From DASUPK01 sp963843085 (GTDB lineage: Bacteria > Actinomycetota > Thermoleophilia > Solirubrobacterales > 70-9): a stretch of 64,000 bases of DNA. Shown here piece by piece: positions 17,818-26,463 of this stretch. The notes under the pieces are model-generated. The model worked only from the letters and a program-made list of their open reading frames with translations, ran no database searches and was not told where the DNA came from. Positions within the stretch are counted from its first letter, which is position 1, and each line of letters begins with the position of its first letter. A program made the position numbers and the translations under genes. Location of the stretch: the NCBI GenBank assembly GCA_963843085.1, contig CAWJJG010000010.1, positions 434,001 to 498,000 on the forward strand, given 5' to 3'.

Positions 17818-18027
17818 CTATTTCGAACGGCCAGGCTGAACCACAATCATCGCGATCAGCCCGATGCTGAAGATGGCGAAGGCGATCCCGCCGACGGGTC
17901 CGGCGAAGTAGAAACCGATGAAGGCGAGGCCAAAGACGGCTACCGCGGCCAGCGTCACCGCGATGCCGACGAGGTCGGATTCCAGCCAATCGCTAATTCT
18001 GTTGTGGATTCGTTCCATCCTCAGCAT
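17818..18027 (-). CDS. Small two-TM membrane protein
   Basis: 69 residues from ATG 18027 (alternatives at 18054 and 18018). After a charged start (MERIHNRISDWLESD) come two hydrophobic spans, VGIAVTLAAVAVFGLAF and GGIAFAIFSIGLIAMIVV, and a short basic end. No family recognised. It stands alone between a regulator and the acyl-CoA synthetase fusion. Confidence 0.6.
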   Translation of the reverse strand: MLRMERIHNRISDWLESDLVGIAVTLAAVAVFGLAFIGFYFAGPVGGIAFAIFSIGLIAMIVVQPGRSK

Positions 18028-18158
18028 GGTCGCCGTTCCCGACCCGGGTTTCATCAGTGCGCACTCCGGCCTGCGACTCCGTAGTGGCCACTCACCTACT
18101 CGCCCCCAGTAGAGACGCTCTGTCGTGCCGTGTTCGGTCTCCACCGGCCGAGTATTCG

Positions 18159-20906
18159 CTACTTCCAGGTGCGGGGCCAGGAGCGCTGCGGTGGCCGGGC
18201 CCGCAGCCTGATGCGGTAGTCGACGGCCAGTGCCCCGTCGGCGCCCGCAACCACCGGATTGAGGTCCAGCTCGGCGATCTCGTCGTGGGCCTCGACCATC
18301 GCGCTCACCCGCAGCAGCTGTTCCTCGATCGCCTCCAGATCGGCGTCGGGGGCGCCGCGGAAGCCGGTGAGCAGAGGGAAGGTGACCAGCGAGCGGATCA
18401 TCTGACTGGCGTCGGTGCGGGTGATCGGAGTGACGCGGATGGAGACGTCGCGGAGCAGTTCGGCCCGGGTCCCCCCGGCGCCGCAGGCGAGAACCGGGCC
18501 GAAGGTCGGATCGTCGGCGACGCCGATCAGGAGCTCCGTGCCGTCGCCGACCATCTCCTGGACGATGAACTTCTCGCACTTCCCCCCGGCGGCGCTCACG
18601 GCCCGGTCCATCTCCCCGGCGGCCTCGGCCACCTGGCCGGGATCCAGCCCGATCCGCACACCGCCCATCTCGGTCTTGTGAAGGAGACCCTCCCCCTGCG
18701 CCTTCAGGGCCACCGTCCCCTCGAGCTTCGCGGCCGCGCCGGCGGCCTCCGCCGGGTTCCCCGCGGCGCGCCAGCGGGGGATCGGGATCCCGTAGCAGCC
18801 GAGCAGCCGCGAGGCGCCCTCGATGTCCATCCACTCCTGTCCCGCGCCGAGCGTCTCCGCGATCAGCGCGGCAGCCTGCTCGTCGTCTAGGTCCTCGAAG
18901 TCCGGCGGCTCCTCGGACGGGGTGCGGCACCAGTCCACGTGGCGCATGACCCGCCCGAGGGCGTTGGCGGCGCCCTCCGGGTAGAGGTGGACGGGCATCG
19001 CCCCGATCGCGCGGGCCGCGGCGTGGTCCTTCTCGGACATGAACACCGCCTGCACCGGGATCCGGCGCGGCATCTCGTCGACCGCCTGGTGGATCGCGCC
19101 CGCGACGTCCTCGGGGCGGGTGAGCAGTGGCTTGATGAAGATGACGACGAGCGAGTCGAGGCCCTCATAAGCCGCCAGCGCCCGGATCGTCCGGCGATAG
19201 TGATCGGCGGAGGCGGTCGCGATCATGTCGACGGGGTTGGAGATCCCCGCCTCGGCCGGCAGGAACTCGCGCAGGGAGGCGAGCACCTCCTCGGGCAGCT
19301 CCGGGACCTCGAGCCCGGCGGCTTCGCAGGCGTCCGCGCACATCACGCCGGGCCCGCCCGCGTTGGTGACGATCCCGACGCGGTTGCCATCCGGGCGTGG
19401 CTGGGTCGCCAGCAGGGAGGCGACGTCGAGGAGCTCCGAGAGCGTCTCGGTGCGGATCACCCCGACCTGGTCGAAGAGGGCGTCGACCGTCAGATCGGAC
19501 GCGGCGATCAGCGCCCCCGTGTGCGAGCTCGTGGCTCGGCGGCCGGCGGCGGAGCGCCCGCTCTTCACCGCCACGATCGGCATCTCGCGGCCGACGCGGC
19601 GAGCGACCCGCGAGAAGCGGCGCGGGTCGCTGAACGACTCGATGTAGAGCAGCGCGACCTCGGTGGCGTCGTCCGACTCCCAGTACTCGAGCATGTCGTT
19701 CGCGGTGATGTCCGCGCGGTTGCCGATCGAGGCGAAGGAGGAGACGCCGAGGCTGCGGTCGCTCGCCAGGTCGATCAGCGCGAGGCCGAGGGCGCCGCTC
19801 TGGGTGACGAAGCCGACGTTGCCCGGCGGAGGCCCGCCCGGAGCGAAGGTCGCGTTGAACCGGTGGCCCTCGGTCGTGTTGAGGATGCCGAGGCAGTTCG
19901 GGCCGATCAGGCGCATCCCCGCGGCGCGGCAGACGGCCACCAGTTCGCGCTCGCGCTCGGCTCCCTCGGGACCGACCTCCGCGAAGCCGGCCGAGATCAC
20001 GACCAGCGCCCGCACTCCGCGCTCGGCGCACTGCCGGGCCGCCTCGACGACGGCCGTGGCCGGCACCGCGATCGCCGCCAGCTCCACGTCCTCCGGCAGC
20101 TCCTCGATGCCGCGGTAGGAGTGGACCGACTGCACGACCTCAGCGTGTGGGTTGACGGGGTAGGTGACGCCCTCGAAGCCGGACTCCAGCGTGTTGTGGA
20201 AGAGCTGTCCGCCGACGGTGGTGCGGTCCCGCGAGGCGCCGATCACGGCGATCCCGCTCGGCTCCAGGAAGTAGCGGAGGGCGGCCTCGGCCGCCAGCCG
20301 GTCGCGGTCCTCGAAGCGGCGCAGCGCCTCGTCCTCGAAGGAGGTCGGGAACACCACCCGGATCACCCCGGGCGCCGAGGAGATCTCGACCGGGAAGCCG
20401 CTCTCCCGGAACACCTCCACCATCCGGTGGTTCTCGGGCATCACCTCCGCCTGGAAGACGGCGATGTCGTTGTCGACGGCGACCTCGGCCAGGTGAGCGA
20501 GCAGCAGCGTGGCCAGCCCGTGCCCCTGGAGCCGGTCGGCGACCGCGAACGCGACCTCGGCGTCGTCCCCGCCGTTGCCGATGTAGATGCCCTGACCGAC
20601 CACCTCACCGTCGCGGAGCGCGACCAGCCCGTAGCGCTGCGCATAGTCGGCTTCCGCCATCGATTGCGCGGCCGCGCGCAGGTTGACGCCGCCGGAGAAG
20701 AACCTGAACATCCGCGAGCTCGGGTCGAGTCCCTCGAGGAAGGCGTACAGCGCGTCCTCGTCGTCGGCCCGAACGGGCCTGACGTGGACCGTGCTGCCGT
20801 CGCGCAGGGCCACGTCGGCCTCGCGCTCGGCCGGGTAGGCGGCCTCTCCTCGGGGCGTCGCGTTCAGGTTCCGAACACTTGCAGAAGACGACCGCCGTGC
20901 CGACAT
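18159..20906 (-). CDS. GNAT acetyltransferase fused to ADP-forming acyl-CoA synthetase-like domains
   Basis: 915-residue fusion. Order seen: a GNAT domain (about residues 35-195, with RLQGHGLATLLLAHL as the acetyl-CoA loop), a CoA-binding Rossmann domain (GIAVIGASRDRTTVGG), succinyl-CoA-ligase-like flavodoxin domains (FVTQSGALGLA and SGRSAAGRRATSSHTGAL, with the conserved His), and a C-terminal ATP-grasp domain (VALKAQGEGLLHKTEMGGV). Related proteins are protein lysine acetyltransferases (Pat type), where the ligase part often senses rather than catalyses. Here the HTGAL and ATP-grasp motifs look intact, so catalysis cannot be excluded. GNAT at the N-terminus is opposite to the Salmonella Pat order. 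Divergent from a universal stress protein, with start codons only 17 nt apart. Confidence 0.85.
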   Translation of the reverse strand: MSARRSSSASVRNLNATPRGEAAYPAEREADVALRDGSTVHVRPVRADDEDALYAFLEGLDPSSRMFRFFSGGVNLRAAAQSMAEADYAQRYGLVALRDGEVVGQGIYIGNGGDDAEVAFAVADRLQGHGLATLLLAHLAEVAVDNDIAVFQAEVMPENHRMVEVFRESGFPVEISSAPGVIRVVFPTSFEDEALRRFEDRDRLAAEAALRYFLEPSGIAVIGASRDRTTVGGQLFHNTLESGFEGVTYPVNPHAEVVQSVHSYRGIEELPEDVELAAIAVPATAVVEAARQCAERGVRALVVISAGFAEVGPEGAERERELVAVCRAAGMRLIGPNCLGILNTTEGHRFNATFAPGGPPPGNVGFVTQSGALGLALIDLASDRSLGVSSFASIGNRADITANDMLEYWESDDATEVALLYIESFSDPRRFSRVARRVGREMPIVAVKSGRSAAGRRATSSHTGALIAASDLTVDALFDQVGVIRTETLSELLDVASLLATQPRPDGNRVGIVTNAGGPGVMCADACEAAGLEVPELPEEVLASLREFLPAEAGISNPVDMIATASADHYRRTIRALAAYEGLDSLVVIFIKPLLTRPEDVAGAIHQAVDEMPRRIPVQAVFMSEKDHAAARAIGAMPVHLYPEGAANALGRVMRHVDWCRTPSEEPPDFEDLDDEQAAALIAETLGAGQEWMDIEGASRLLGCYGIPIPRWRAAGNPAEAAGAAAKLEGTVALKAQGEGLLHKTEMGGVRIGLDPGQVAEAAGEMDRAVSAAGGKCEKFIVQEMVGDGTELLIGVADDPTFGPVLACGAGGTRAELLRDVSIRVTPITRTDASQMIRSLVTFPLLTGFRGAPDADLEAIEEQLLRVSAMVEAHDEIAELDLNPVVAGADGALAVDYRIRLRARPPQRSWPRTWK

Positions 20907-20909
20907 GCT

Positions 20910-20915
20910 TAGGCT
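20910..20915 (+). promoter_or_regulatory. -10 element of the universal stress gene (leaderless)
   Basis: TAGGCT, 7 nt before the ATG at 20923; its upstream DNA is inside the divergent GNAT fusion gene. Confidence 0.45.
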
Positions 20916-20922
20916 CCCGTCA

Positions 20923-21669
20923 ATGGACGGGAAGCCCCTCTATCCCAAGGTCGTCGTCGGCTACGAGGAGAACGACCGCGGCGAGGACGCGCGGGTGCTC
21001 GCCGAGCGGGTGGTCATGCGGGGCGGCGGCGAGCTCAAGGTGGTGAACGTCGAGAAGGGATCGCCGGCCGACGCGCTCCAGGCCCTCGCCGAGAGCGGAG
21101 AGGCGGACCTGATCGTGCTCGGGTCGACCCATCGCGGGCACGTCGGCTCGGTGTCGCCCGGCAGCGTGGCCGAGCACCTGCTGCACGGCGCCCGCTGCCG
21201 GCTGATCATCGCCCCGAAGGGCTACGCGGAGGAGGACCACTCGCAGGATCGCCTGCGGGTTCTCGCCGTGGGGTACGACGGGATGGCCGAGTCGCAGGCG
21301 GCCCTCCAGGAGGGGGCCAGGCTCGCGGAGAAGTTCCACGCGTCGATGAAGGTGGTCGGGGTGGCGACGCCGGTGCCTGCGCTGGGTGCGGCCGCCGCGG
21401 CGCAGACAGGCGCCGAGGCCGGGCCGGACTTCCAGAGCCGCCTGCATGACGCGGCCGCCGAGCTTCCGCCCGAGCTGCGTGCCCTGCCGATACTGGAGAA
21501 GGGCGACCCGGTCGAGAAGCTGCTCGAGGCCTGCGAGTCTGGAGTCGACCTGCTGGTGCTCGGATCGCGTGGCTTTGGCCCGGTGCTGCGCCTGCTGATC
21601 GGGAGCGTCTCCTCGCGCGTGATCCGCGCGGCGAAGTGCCCCGTGATGGTCGTCCCGCGGCCAGGCTAG
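20923..21669 (+). CDS. Tandem universal stress protein (UspA x2)
   Basis: 248 residues containing two Usp domains. The second carries the ATP-binding G-x2-G-x9-G-S/T signature (LLVLGSRGFGPVLRLLIGSVSSRV, split here for length: GSRGFGPV then GSVSSRVIR). The first carries a matching GSTHRGHVG...GSVAEHLL. ATP-binding Usp proteins are stress-linked and often modulated by acetylation; adjacency to a GNAT fusion protein is therefore suggestive. ATG 20923 is preferred over 20905 because of the -10 element and because 20905 would overlap the divergent start. Confidence 0.88.
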   Translation: MDGKPLYPKVVVGYEENDRGEDARVLAERVVMRGGGELKVVNVEKGSPADALQALAESGEADLIVLGSTHRGHVGSVSPGSVAEHLLHGARCRLIIAPKGYAEEDHSQDRLRVLAVGYDGMAESQAALQEGARLAEKFHASMKVVGVATPVPALGAAAAAQTGAEAGPDFQSRLHDAAAELPPELRALPILEKGDPVEKLLEACESGVDLLVLGSRGFGPVLRLLIGSVSSRVIRAAKCPVMVVPRPG

Positions 21670-21911
21670 AAGCCGCGGCGCTCCTTGTCAGTGTGGTCCA
21701 CCTCGCGCGGGTGCTTGCGGAGGTCACGTCGGAGCATCACCTCGTGGACGATGAACAGGGTCAGCAGGCTCAGGCAGATGACGCTGAGCAATCCGAGCTG
21801 CAGCGGGCTGTAGGCCTGCCAGACCAGGCCGTAGAGGTAGAGCCCCACGATCCCGGCGGCGAGGACCCAGAAGGCGACCCGGAATCTCTCGAATCTCGCT
21901 CGCATCTCCAT
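21666..21911 (-). CDS. Small two-TM membrane protein at the end of the POR operon
   Basis: 81 residues, ATG at 21911 with a strong AGGAGG ribosome-binding site. Two hydrophobic spans (FWVLAAGIVGLYLYGLVW and LGLLSVICLSLLTLFIV) and a charged C-terminus rich in Arg, Lys, Asp and Glu. It starts 11 nt after the GltD-like gene ends, so it probably shares its transcript. No family recognised; a membrane anchor for the complex is speculation. Its stop overlaps the convergent Usp gene end. Confidence 0.65.
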   Translation of the reverse strand: MEMRARFERFRVAFWVLAAGIVGLYLYGLVWQAYSPLQLGLLSVICLSLLTLFIVHEVMLRRDLRKHPREVDHTDKERRGF

Positions 21912-21922
21912 CGTTCCTCCTT

Positions 21923-23560
21923 TCAGATCTTCTCGGGGATCATCTCGATCGCGCCGCACGGGCACTCCTGGACGCAGAGCCGGCATCCCTTGCAGAAGTC
22001 GAGATCGATCTCATAGAGCTCGCCCGGCTCGCCGAGCTTGATCACGGCGTTGTCGGGACAGACGGCGTAGCAGTTGTCGCAGGAGAAGCAGTTGCCGCAT
22101 GACATGCAGCGGCGCGCCTCATAGAGGGCGTTGGACTCGTCGAGCCCGCCGACGACCTCATCGAAGGTGGACGCGCGGCGCGCCGCTTCGAGCTCGGGCT
22201 GGAGGGCGCGCGGCGCGTCGGCGTAGTACCAGGTGTTGAGCTGGTCGAAGGTGACCACCTCGTGCTTCGGCGCGGGCTCGAAGGCCTCGCCTCGGAGCCA
22301 GCCGTCGATGTTGCGCGCGGCCTTCTTGCCGTGGCCGACGCCGACCGTGACGGTGCGCTCCGCGGGGACCATGTCGCCGCCCGCGAAGACGCCCTCGTGC
22401 CCGGTCATCATGTTCGGTGCGACCTCGACGACACCGTCGGTGACCTCGATGCCCGCGACGCCGTCGAGGAGGGAGAGGTCGGCCTCCTGGCCGAGCGCGA
22501 GGATGACCGAGTCGGCCTCGAGCTCGTCCAATTCGCCGGTGGGCTGGGGGAAGCCCGTCTCGTCGAGCTCCATCTTCTCAACGGTGATCTTCTTGCCGTC
22601 GACCTGCTTGATGGTCTCGAGCCAGCGCATCATCACGCCCTCGTCCTCGGCCTCGGTGACCTCGAACTCGTGGGCGGGCATCTTGTCGCGGTTGCGGCGG
22701 TAGACGACCACCGCGTCGGTGGCGCCGAGCCGCTTGGCCGTGCGGGCCGCGTCCATCGCCGTGTTGCCGCCGCCGTAGACGACGACCTTGCGCCCGAGTA
22801 GGGGCCGCTCATCACCCTCCATCTGCTCGAGAACCGACACCGCGTCGAGAATGTGGGCGGCCTCGCCTGCGGGGATGTCGGCGTGCCTGCCGATGTGGGC
22901 GCCGACGGCGAGGAAGGCCGCGTCGAAGCCCTCCTCCTTCATGGCCTCCTCGATGTTCGTGACCTTGCTGTTGAGCTCGAGCTCCACACCCAGGTCGAGG
23001 ATCCGCTGGACCTCGGCGTCCAGCACGTCGCGCGGAAGCCGGTAGGTCGGGATGCCGAAGCGCATCATGCCGCCGGCCATCGGGCCTGCCTCGCGGATCG
23101 TCACCTCGTGGCCGAGGCGGCGCAGGTGGTAGGCGGCGGAGAGGCCGGAGGGGCCCGCCCCGACGATGAGCACCCGCTTGCCCGACGGCTTGGCGGGCGG
23201 CTCGAAGGACCAGCCCTGCTTGATCGCCTCGTCGCCGATGAAGCGCTCAACCGAGTGGATGCCGACTGACTCATCCAGCTCGCCGCGGTTGCAGGTCGAC
23301 TCGCACGGGTGGTAACAGACGCGGCCCATGATCGCCGGGAACGGGTTCTCCTCGACGATCTTGCGCCAGGCGCGCTCGTAGCCCTCGCCGCCGTCCTCGG
23401 CCTCGTACAGCCAGGCCTGGCAGTTCTCGCCGGCCGGGCAGGCCTGGTTGCAGGGAGGGAGGCGGTCGACGTACTGGGCCCGCTCGGTTCGCCAGGAGCC
23501 GGTCTTGTTGGCGAGGCTGGAGCCGACGTCGAGCGTGATGGCGTAGGGACGGGAGGCCAT
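21923..23560 (-). CDS. GltD-like NAD(P)/FAD oxidoreductase with C-terminal double [4Fe-4S] domain
   Basis: 545 residues. N-terminal Cys-rich domain of the glutamate-synthase small-subunit type (PPCNQACPAGENC..GRVCYHPCESTCNR), then FAD-binding VLIVGAGPSGLSAAYHLRR, NADPH-binding VVVYGGGNTAMDAAR, GGDMVPAERTV, and a C-terminal ferredoxin domain with clustered Cys (CMSCGNCFSCDNCYAVCP and CKGCRLCVQECPCG). It is coupled to porB (TGATG). In this position it replaces the usual PorD ferredoxin subunit and could link pyruvate oxidation directly to NADP. The electron path is inferred from domains and context. It is not a glutamate synthase subunit here, since no GltB is present in the window. Confidence 0.88.
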   Translation of the reverse strand: MASRPYAITLDVGSSLANKTGSWRTERAQYVDRLPPCNQACPAGENCQAWLYEAEDGGEGYERAWRKIVEENPFPAIMGRVCYHPCESTCNRGELDESVGIHSVERFIGDEAIKQGWSFEPPAKPSGKRVLIVGAGPSGLSAAYHLRRLGHEVTIREAGPMAGGMMRFGIPTYRLPRDVLDAEVQRILDLGVELELNSKVTNIEEAMKEEGFDAAFLAVGAHIGRHADIPAGEAAHILDAVSVLEQMEGDERPLLGRKVVVYGGGNTAMDAARTAKRLGATDAVVVYRRNRDKMPAHEFEVTEAEDEGVMMRWLETIKQVDGKKITVEKMELDETGFPQPTGELDELEADSVILALGQEADLSLLDGVAGIEVTDGVVEVAPNMMTGHEGVFAGGDMVPAERTVTVGVGHGKKAARNIDGWLRGEAFEPAPKHEVVTFDQLNTWYYADAPRALQPELEAARRASTFDEVVGGLDESNALYEARRCMSCGNCFSCDNCYAVCPDNAVIKLGEPGELYEIDLDFCKGCRLCVQECPCGAIEMIPEKI

Positions 23561-24624
23561 CACTGCGGTCCGTGGGGGGTGTCGGCTAGCAGGTCGTGCC
23601 CGCCATCGTGGAGCAGGTCGGGGAGCGAGCCGTAGCCGCCGAGTAGGCCGAAGCGCTCGATGTTGGCGTCGGCGCGGGCCTGGATCGCCTCGATCACCTC
23701 GGTCTGCGGCGGGTCCTTGAAGAGGTGCGCATAGCGCCGCTGCAGCTTCAGGTACTCGGTCACGGGCACCTGCTTGCGGATCTTGGAGACGCCGACCACC
23801 TCGCCGTCCTCCGCCTCGAAGACGGGGAAGATCCCGCTCTCCCTGACGAGGCGGGCGATCTTGATCGTGTCGCCGGAGGCGGAACCCCACCCGAGTGGGC
23901 AGGGCACGAAGACGTGCAGGTAGCGGGCGCCGCGGAACTCCATCGCCCGCTCGACCTTGTACTCGAGGTCGTGGAGGTCGGCCACGGTCGCGGTCGCCAC
24001 GTAGGGGATCTCATGCGCCATCGCGATCAACGGCGCGTTCTTGCCCTGGCCGAAGACGTTGCCGGTCGTGTCGCCGACCGGCTTGGTGTTCGCCGTGCGG
24101 GCGGCCGGCGGGGTGGCGCCCGAGCGCTGGACGCCGGTGTTCATGTACGCCTCGTTGTCGTAACAGACGAAGAGCACGTCGTCGTTTCGCTCGAACATCC
24201 CGGAGAGGCAGCCGAAGCCGATGTCGAGCGTGCCGCCGTCACCGCCCTGGCCGACCACGCGGATGTCCTCGCGGCCCTTGGCGCGCATCGCGGCGGCGAC
24301 CCCGGTGGCGACGGCCGGCGCGTTGCCGAACAGCGAGTGGATCCAGGGCAGGTTCCAGGAGCTTTCGGGGTACGGGGTGGAGAAGACCTCCAGGCACCCG
24401 GTGGCGTTCGCGGCGACGAGCTTTCCCTTCGTCGCCCGCATCGCGGAGTCGAGGACATAGCGGGCGCCGAGCGCCTCGCCGCACCCCTGGCAGGCACGGT
24501 GGCCGCAGGTGAGCGTGTTGGAGCGCTCCATCTTGGCCTGGACCGTCCGCTTCGCTGGGTCGAGCAGCCGGTTGCCGGCCACGTAGGTGCCCGTCTGGTA
24601 GAGCTTGACCTCCTGGTAGGGCAT
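23560..24624 (-). CDS. porB: 2-oxoacid (pyruvate):ferredoxin oxidoreductase beta subunit
   Basis: 354 residues, the thiamine-diphosphate subunit. Seen: CGHRACQGCGEALGARYVL with three Cys near the start for a [4Fe-4S] cluster, VGQGGDGGTLDIGFG and NEAYMNTGVQRSGATP, which form the ThDP/Mg site. Substrate specificity (pyruvate rather than 2-oxoglutarate) is inferred from the TPPAARTANTKPVG-type stretch and the neighbouring ppsA. The ATG overlaps the porA stop by one base. Order on the transcript is gamma, alpha, beta, flavoprotein. Confidence 0.9.
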   Translation of the reverse strand: MPYQEVKLYQTGTYVAGNRLLDPAKRTVQAKMERSNTLTCGHRACQGCGEALGARYVLDSAMRATKGKLVAANATGCLEVFSTPYPESSWNLPWIHSLFGNAPAVATGVAAAMRAKGREDIRVVGQGGDGGTLDIGFGCLSGMFERNDDVLFVCYDNEAYMNTGVQRSGATPPAARTANTKPVGDTTGNVFGQGKNAPLIAMAHEIPYVATATVADLHDLEYKVERAMEFRGARYLHVFVPCPLGWGSASGDTIKIARLVRESGIFPVFEAEDGEVVGVSKIRKQVPVTEYLKLQRRYAHLFKDPPQTEVIEAIQARADANIERFGLLGGYGSLPDLLHDGGHDLLADTPHGPQ

Positions 24625-25889
24625 CAGTGGGCCTCCGCAGCGACGATGCCGAGGTCGCGCAGCATGTTCTCGGCGTGGGGACCCGCCGGCCTGCCGTCGG
24701 TCTCTCGCTCGAGCTCGCGCTTGACGAGCTCCAGATCGAGGTCGAGGAAGGAGAGGGATTCGAGCTCGTCGCGACCGGCCCGTTCCAACAGGCCGTGGAG
24801 CGAGGCGCGGGTGATCGCTCGACCGCCCAGACCCGCAATCACGGTGCTGCAGCGTGCGTGTCCGCCCACCAGGGCCTCGTGAACGTCCGTGGAGACGATC
24901 CCGCCGCGCCCTGGCGCGAGGGCCTTCTCGAGGACGACGATCCGGCAGGCGCCGGCGAGCGCCTCCCGGACCTCCTCGAGCGGGAAGGGCCGAAAGGACT
25001 TGATGGCGAGAGCGCCGACCCGGATCCCGGCGTCGCGCATCTCGTCGACGACCTCCTCGATCGTCCCCAGGACGGAACCGAGCGCCACGATGATCGTCTC
25101 GGCGCCCTGGGTCCTGTACCTGCGAACCAGTCCCCCGGACGGCCGCCCGAAGTCGACGGCGAAGCGCTGCCCCACCTGGGCGATTGCGTCGAGGGCCTGC
25201 ATCTGCTTGGCGTGGGCGAGGTACTTGACCTCGAAGAACGCCTCCGGGCCGACCATCGCCCCGATCGTCATCGGATCGGCGGGGTCGAGCACGTGGCGGG
25301 GCTCGAAGGGCGGCACGAATCCGTCGACGCTCTCCTGCGTCGGGATGTCCACCTCCTCGTAGGCGTGGGTGAGGATGAAGCCGTCCATGCAGACCATCAC
25401 CGGCAGCGAGATCTCCTCCGCGATCCGGTAGGCCTGGATATGCATGTCGAGGGCCTCCTGGTTCGACTCGGCGTAGAGCTGGATCCAGCCGGAGTCGCGC
25501 TGCGACATCGAATCGGAGTGGTCGTTCCAGATGTTGATCGGAGCACCGATCGCGCGATTGGCGACCGTCATCACGATCGGCAGCCCGAGGCCCGACGCGT
25601 TGTAGAGCGCCTCGGCCATGTAGAGGAGACCCTGGGAGGCGGTCGCCGTGTAGGTGCGGGCGCCGGCCGCGGATGCGCCGATCGCCGCGGACATGGCGCC
25701 GAACTCGGACTCCACCATCAGGTACTCGCAGGGGTCGAGGTCGCCGGTCCGGACCAGGTCGGAGAGGTGCTCGACGATGTGGGTCTGCGGGGAGATCGGA
25801 TACGCGCTGATCACCTCTGGCCGGCAGAGCGCCACGGCCTCGGCGACAGCGCGGGAACCCTCCTCCTGCCGGCGTCCGCGACTAGGCAT
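24624..25889 (-). CDS. porA: 2-oxoacid (pyruvate):ferredoxin oxidoreductase alpha subunit
   Basis: 421 residues. Seen: EAVALCRPEVISAYPISPQTHIVE, the domain I opening of PorA, the ATASQGLLYMAEALY motif, and the VALGSVLGTIEEVVDEM stretch of the C-terminal domain. This subunit binds the pyrimidine ring of ThDP and helps bind the 2-oxoacid. Its start lies inside the end of porC, giving translational coupling. The N-terminus has no extra signal. All parts expected of a cytoplasmic four-subunit-type POR are present except a separate PorD. Confidence 0.9.
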   Translation of the reverse strand: MPSRGRRQEEGSRAVAEAVALCRPEVISAYPISPQTHIVEHLSDLVRTGDLDPCEYLMVESEFGAMSAAIGASAAGARTYTATASQGLLYMAEALYNASGLGLPIVMTVANRAIGAPINIWNDHSDSMSQRDSGWIQLYAESNQEALDMHIQAYRIAEEISLPVMVCMDGFILTHAYEEVDIPTQESVDGFVPPFEPRHVLDPADPMTIGAMVGPEAFFEVKYLAHAKQMQALDAIAQVGQRFAVDFGRPSGGLVRRYRTQGAETIIVALGSVLGTIEEVVDEMRDAGIRVGALAIKSFRPFPLEEVREALAGACRIVVLEKALAPGRGGIVSTDVHEALVGGHARCSTVIAGLGGRAITRASLHGLLERAGRDELESLSFLDLDLELVKRELERETDGRPAGPHAENMLRDLGIVAAEAH

Positions 25890-26463
25890 GGGTGAGCTCC
25901 TCGACCCTTTGGCGGACCGATTCGTAGGCGCTCTCAGACGCGCGCACGTTGCGGTCGGCGATCTCGCCCGAGAACTTCTGGGCGATCGCGCGGGCGACCG
26001 CTTCGAGGCTGACGACGCCGGTCATCGCAGCGAACCCGCCGAGCAGCGACGTGTTGGGCATCGGCCGGCCCAGCTCGCGGTTGGCGATCTCGCTGGCGGC
26101 GAGCGTGAGCAGCCGGCCGGGCGCGAAGCCTTCGGCGAACTCGCTGAGGCCCAGCTCGTCCATGCCGCGCGAGGTGTTGATCAGCACGAAGCCGTCGTCC
26201 TGCAACCCGCTGAAGACCTTGACCTGGTGAAGGAGGGTGGGGTCCTGGATGATCAGGGCGTTCGGCTCGGAGATCGGTTCGCGGACGCGAATCTCGTGAT
26301 CGTCGATCCGGCAGAACGCGGTCACGGGCGCACCCGTGCGCTCCGAGCCGAAGGTGGGGAAGGCCTGGGCGTGCTCGCCGTTCTCGAAGGCGGCGATCGA
26401 GAGCATCTCGGCCGCGGTGACGACGCCCTGGCCGCCTCGGCCGTGGATTCTCACCTGGAACAT
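25882..26463 (-). CDS. porC: 2-oxoacid (pyruvate):ferredoxin oxidoreductase gamma subunit
   Basis: 193 residues. Seen: the family opening MFQVRIHGRGGQGVVTAAEML, written here only to its first 20 residues in sense, and FPTFGSERTGAPVTAFCRI, both hallmarks of PorG/PorC. This subunit interacts with CoA. The ATG at 26463 overlaps the stop of the WS/DGAT gene (TGATG), and the end overlaps porA. It lies between a lipid acyltransferase and the other POR subunits, which is unusual. Confidence 0.9.
   Translation of the reverse strand: MFQVRIHGRGGQGVVTAAEMLSIAAFENGEHAQAFPTFGSERTGAPVTAFCRIDDHEIRVREPISEPNALIIQDPTLLHQVKVFSGLQDDGFVLINTSRGMDELGLSEFAEGFAPGRLLTLAASEIANRELGRPMPNTSLLGGFAAMTGVVSLEAVARAIAQKFSGEIADRNVRASESAYESVRQRVEELTHA

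Noticed and set aside
18939..20912. Long open frame on the plus strand (657 codons) opposite the GNAT fusion gene
   Set aside because: Product is Arg/Asp/Gly-rich low complexity with no domain; it is the antisense shadow of a well-supported gene in GC-rich DNA.
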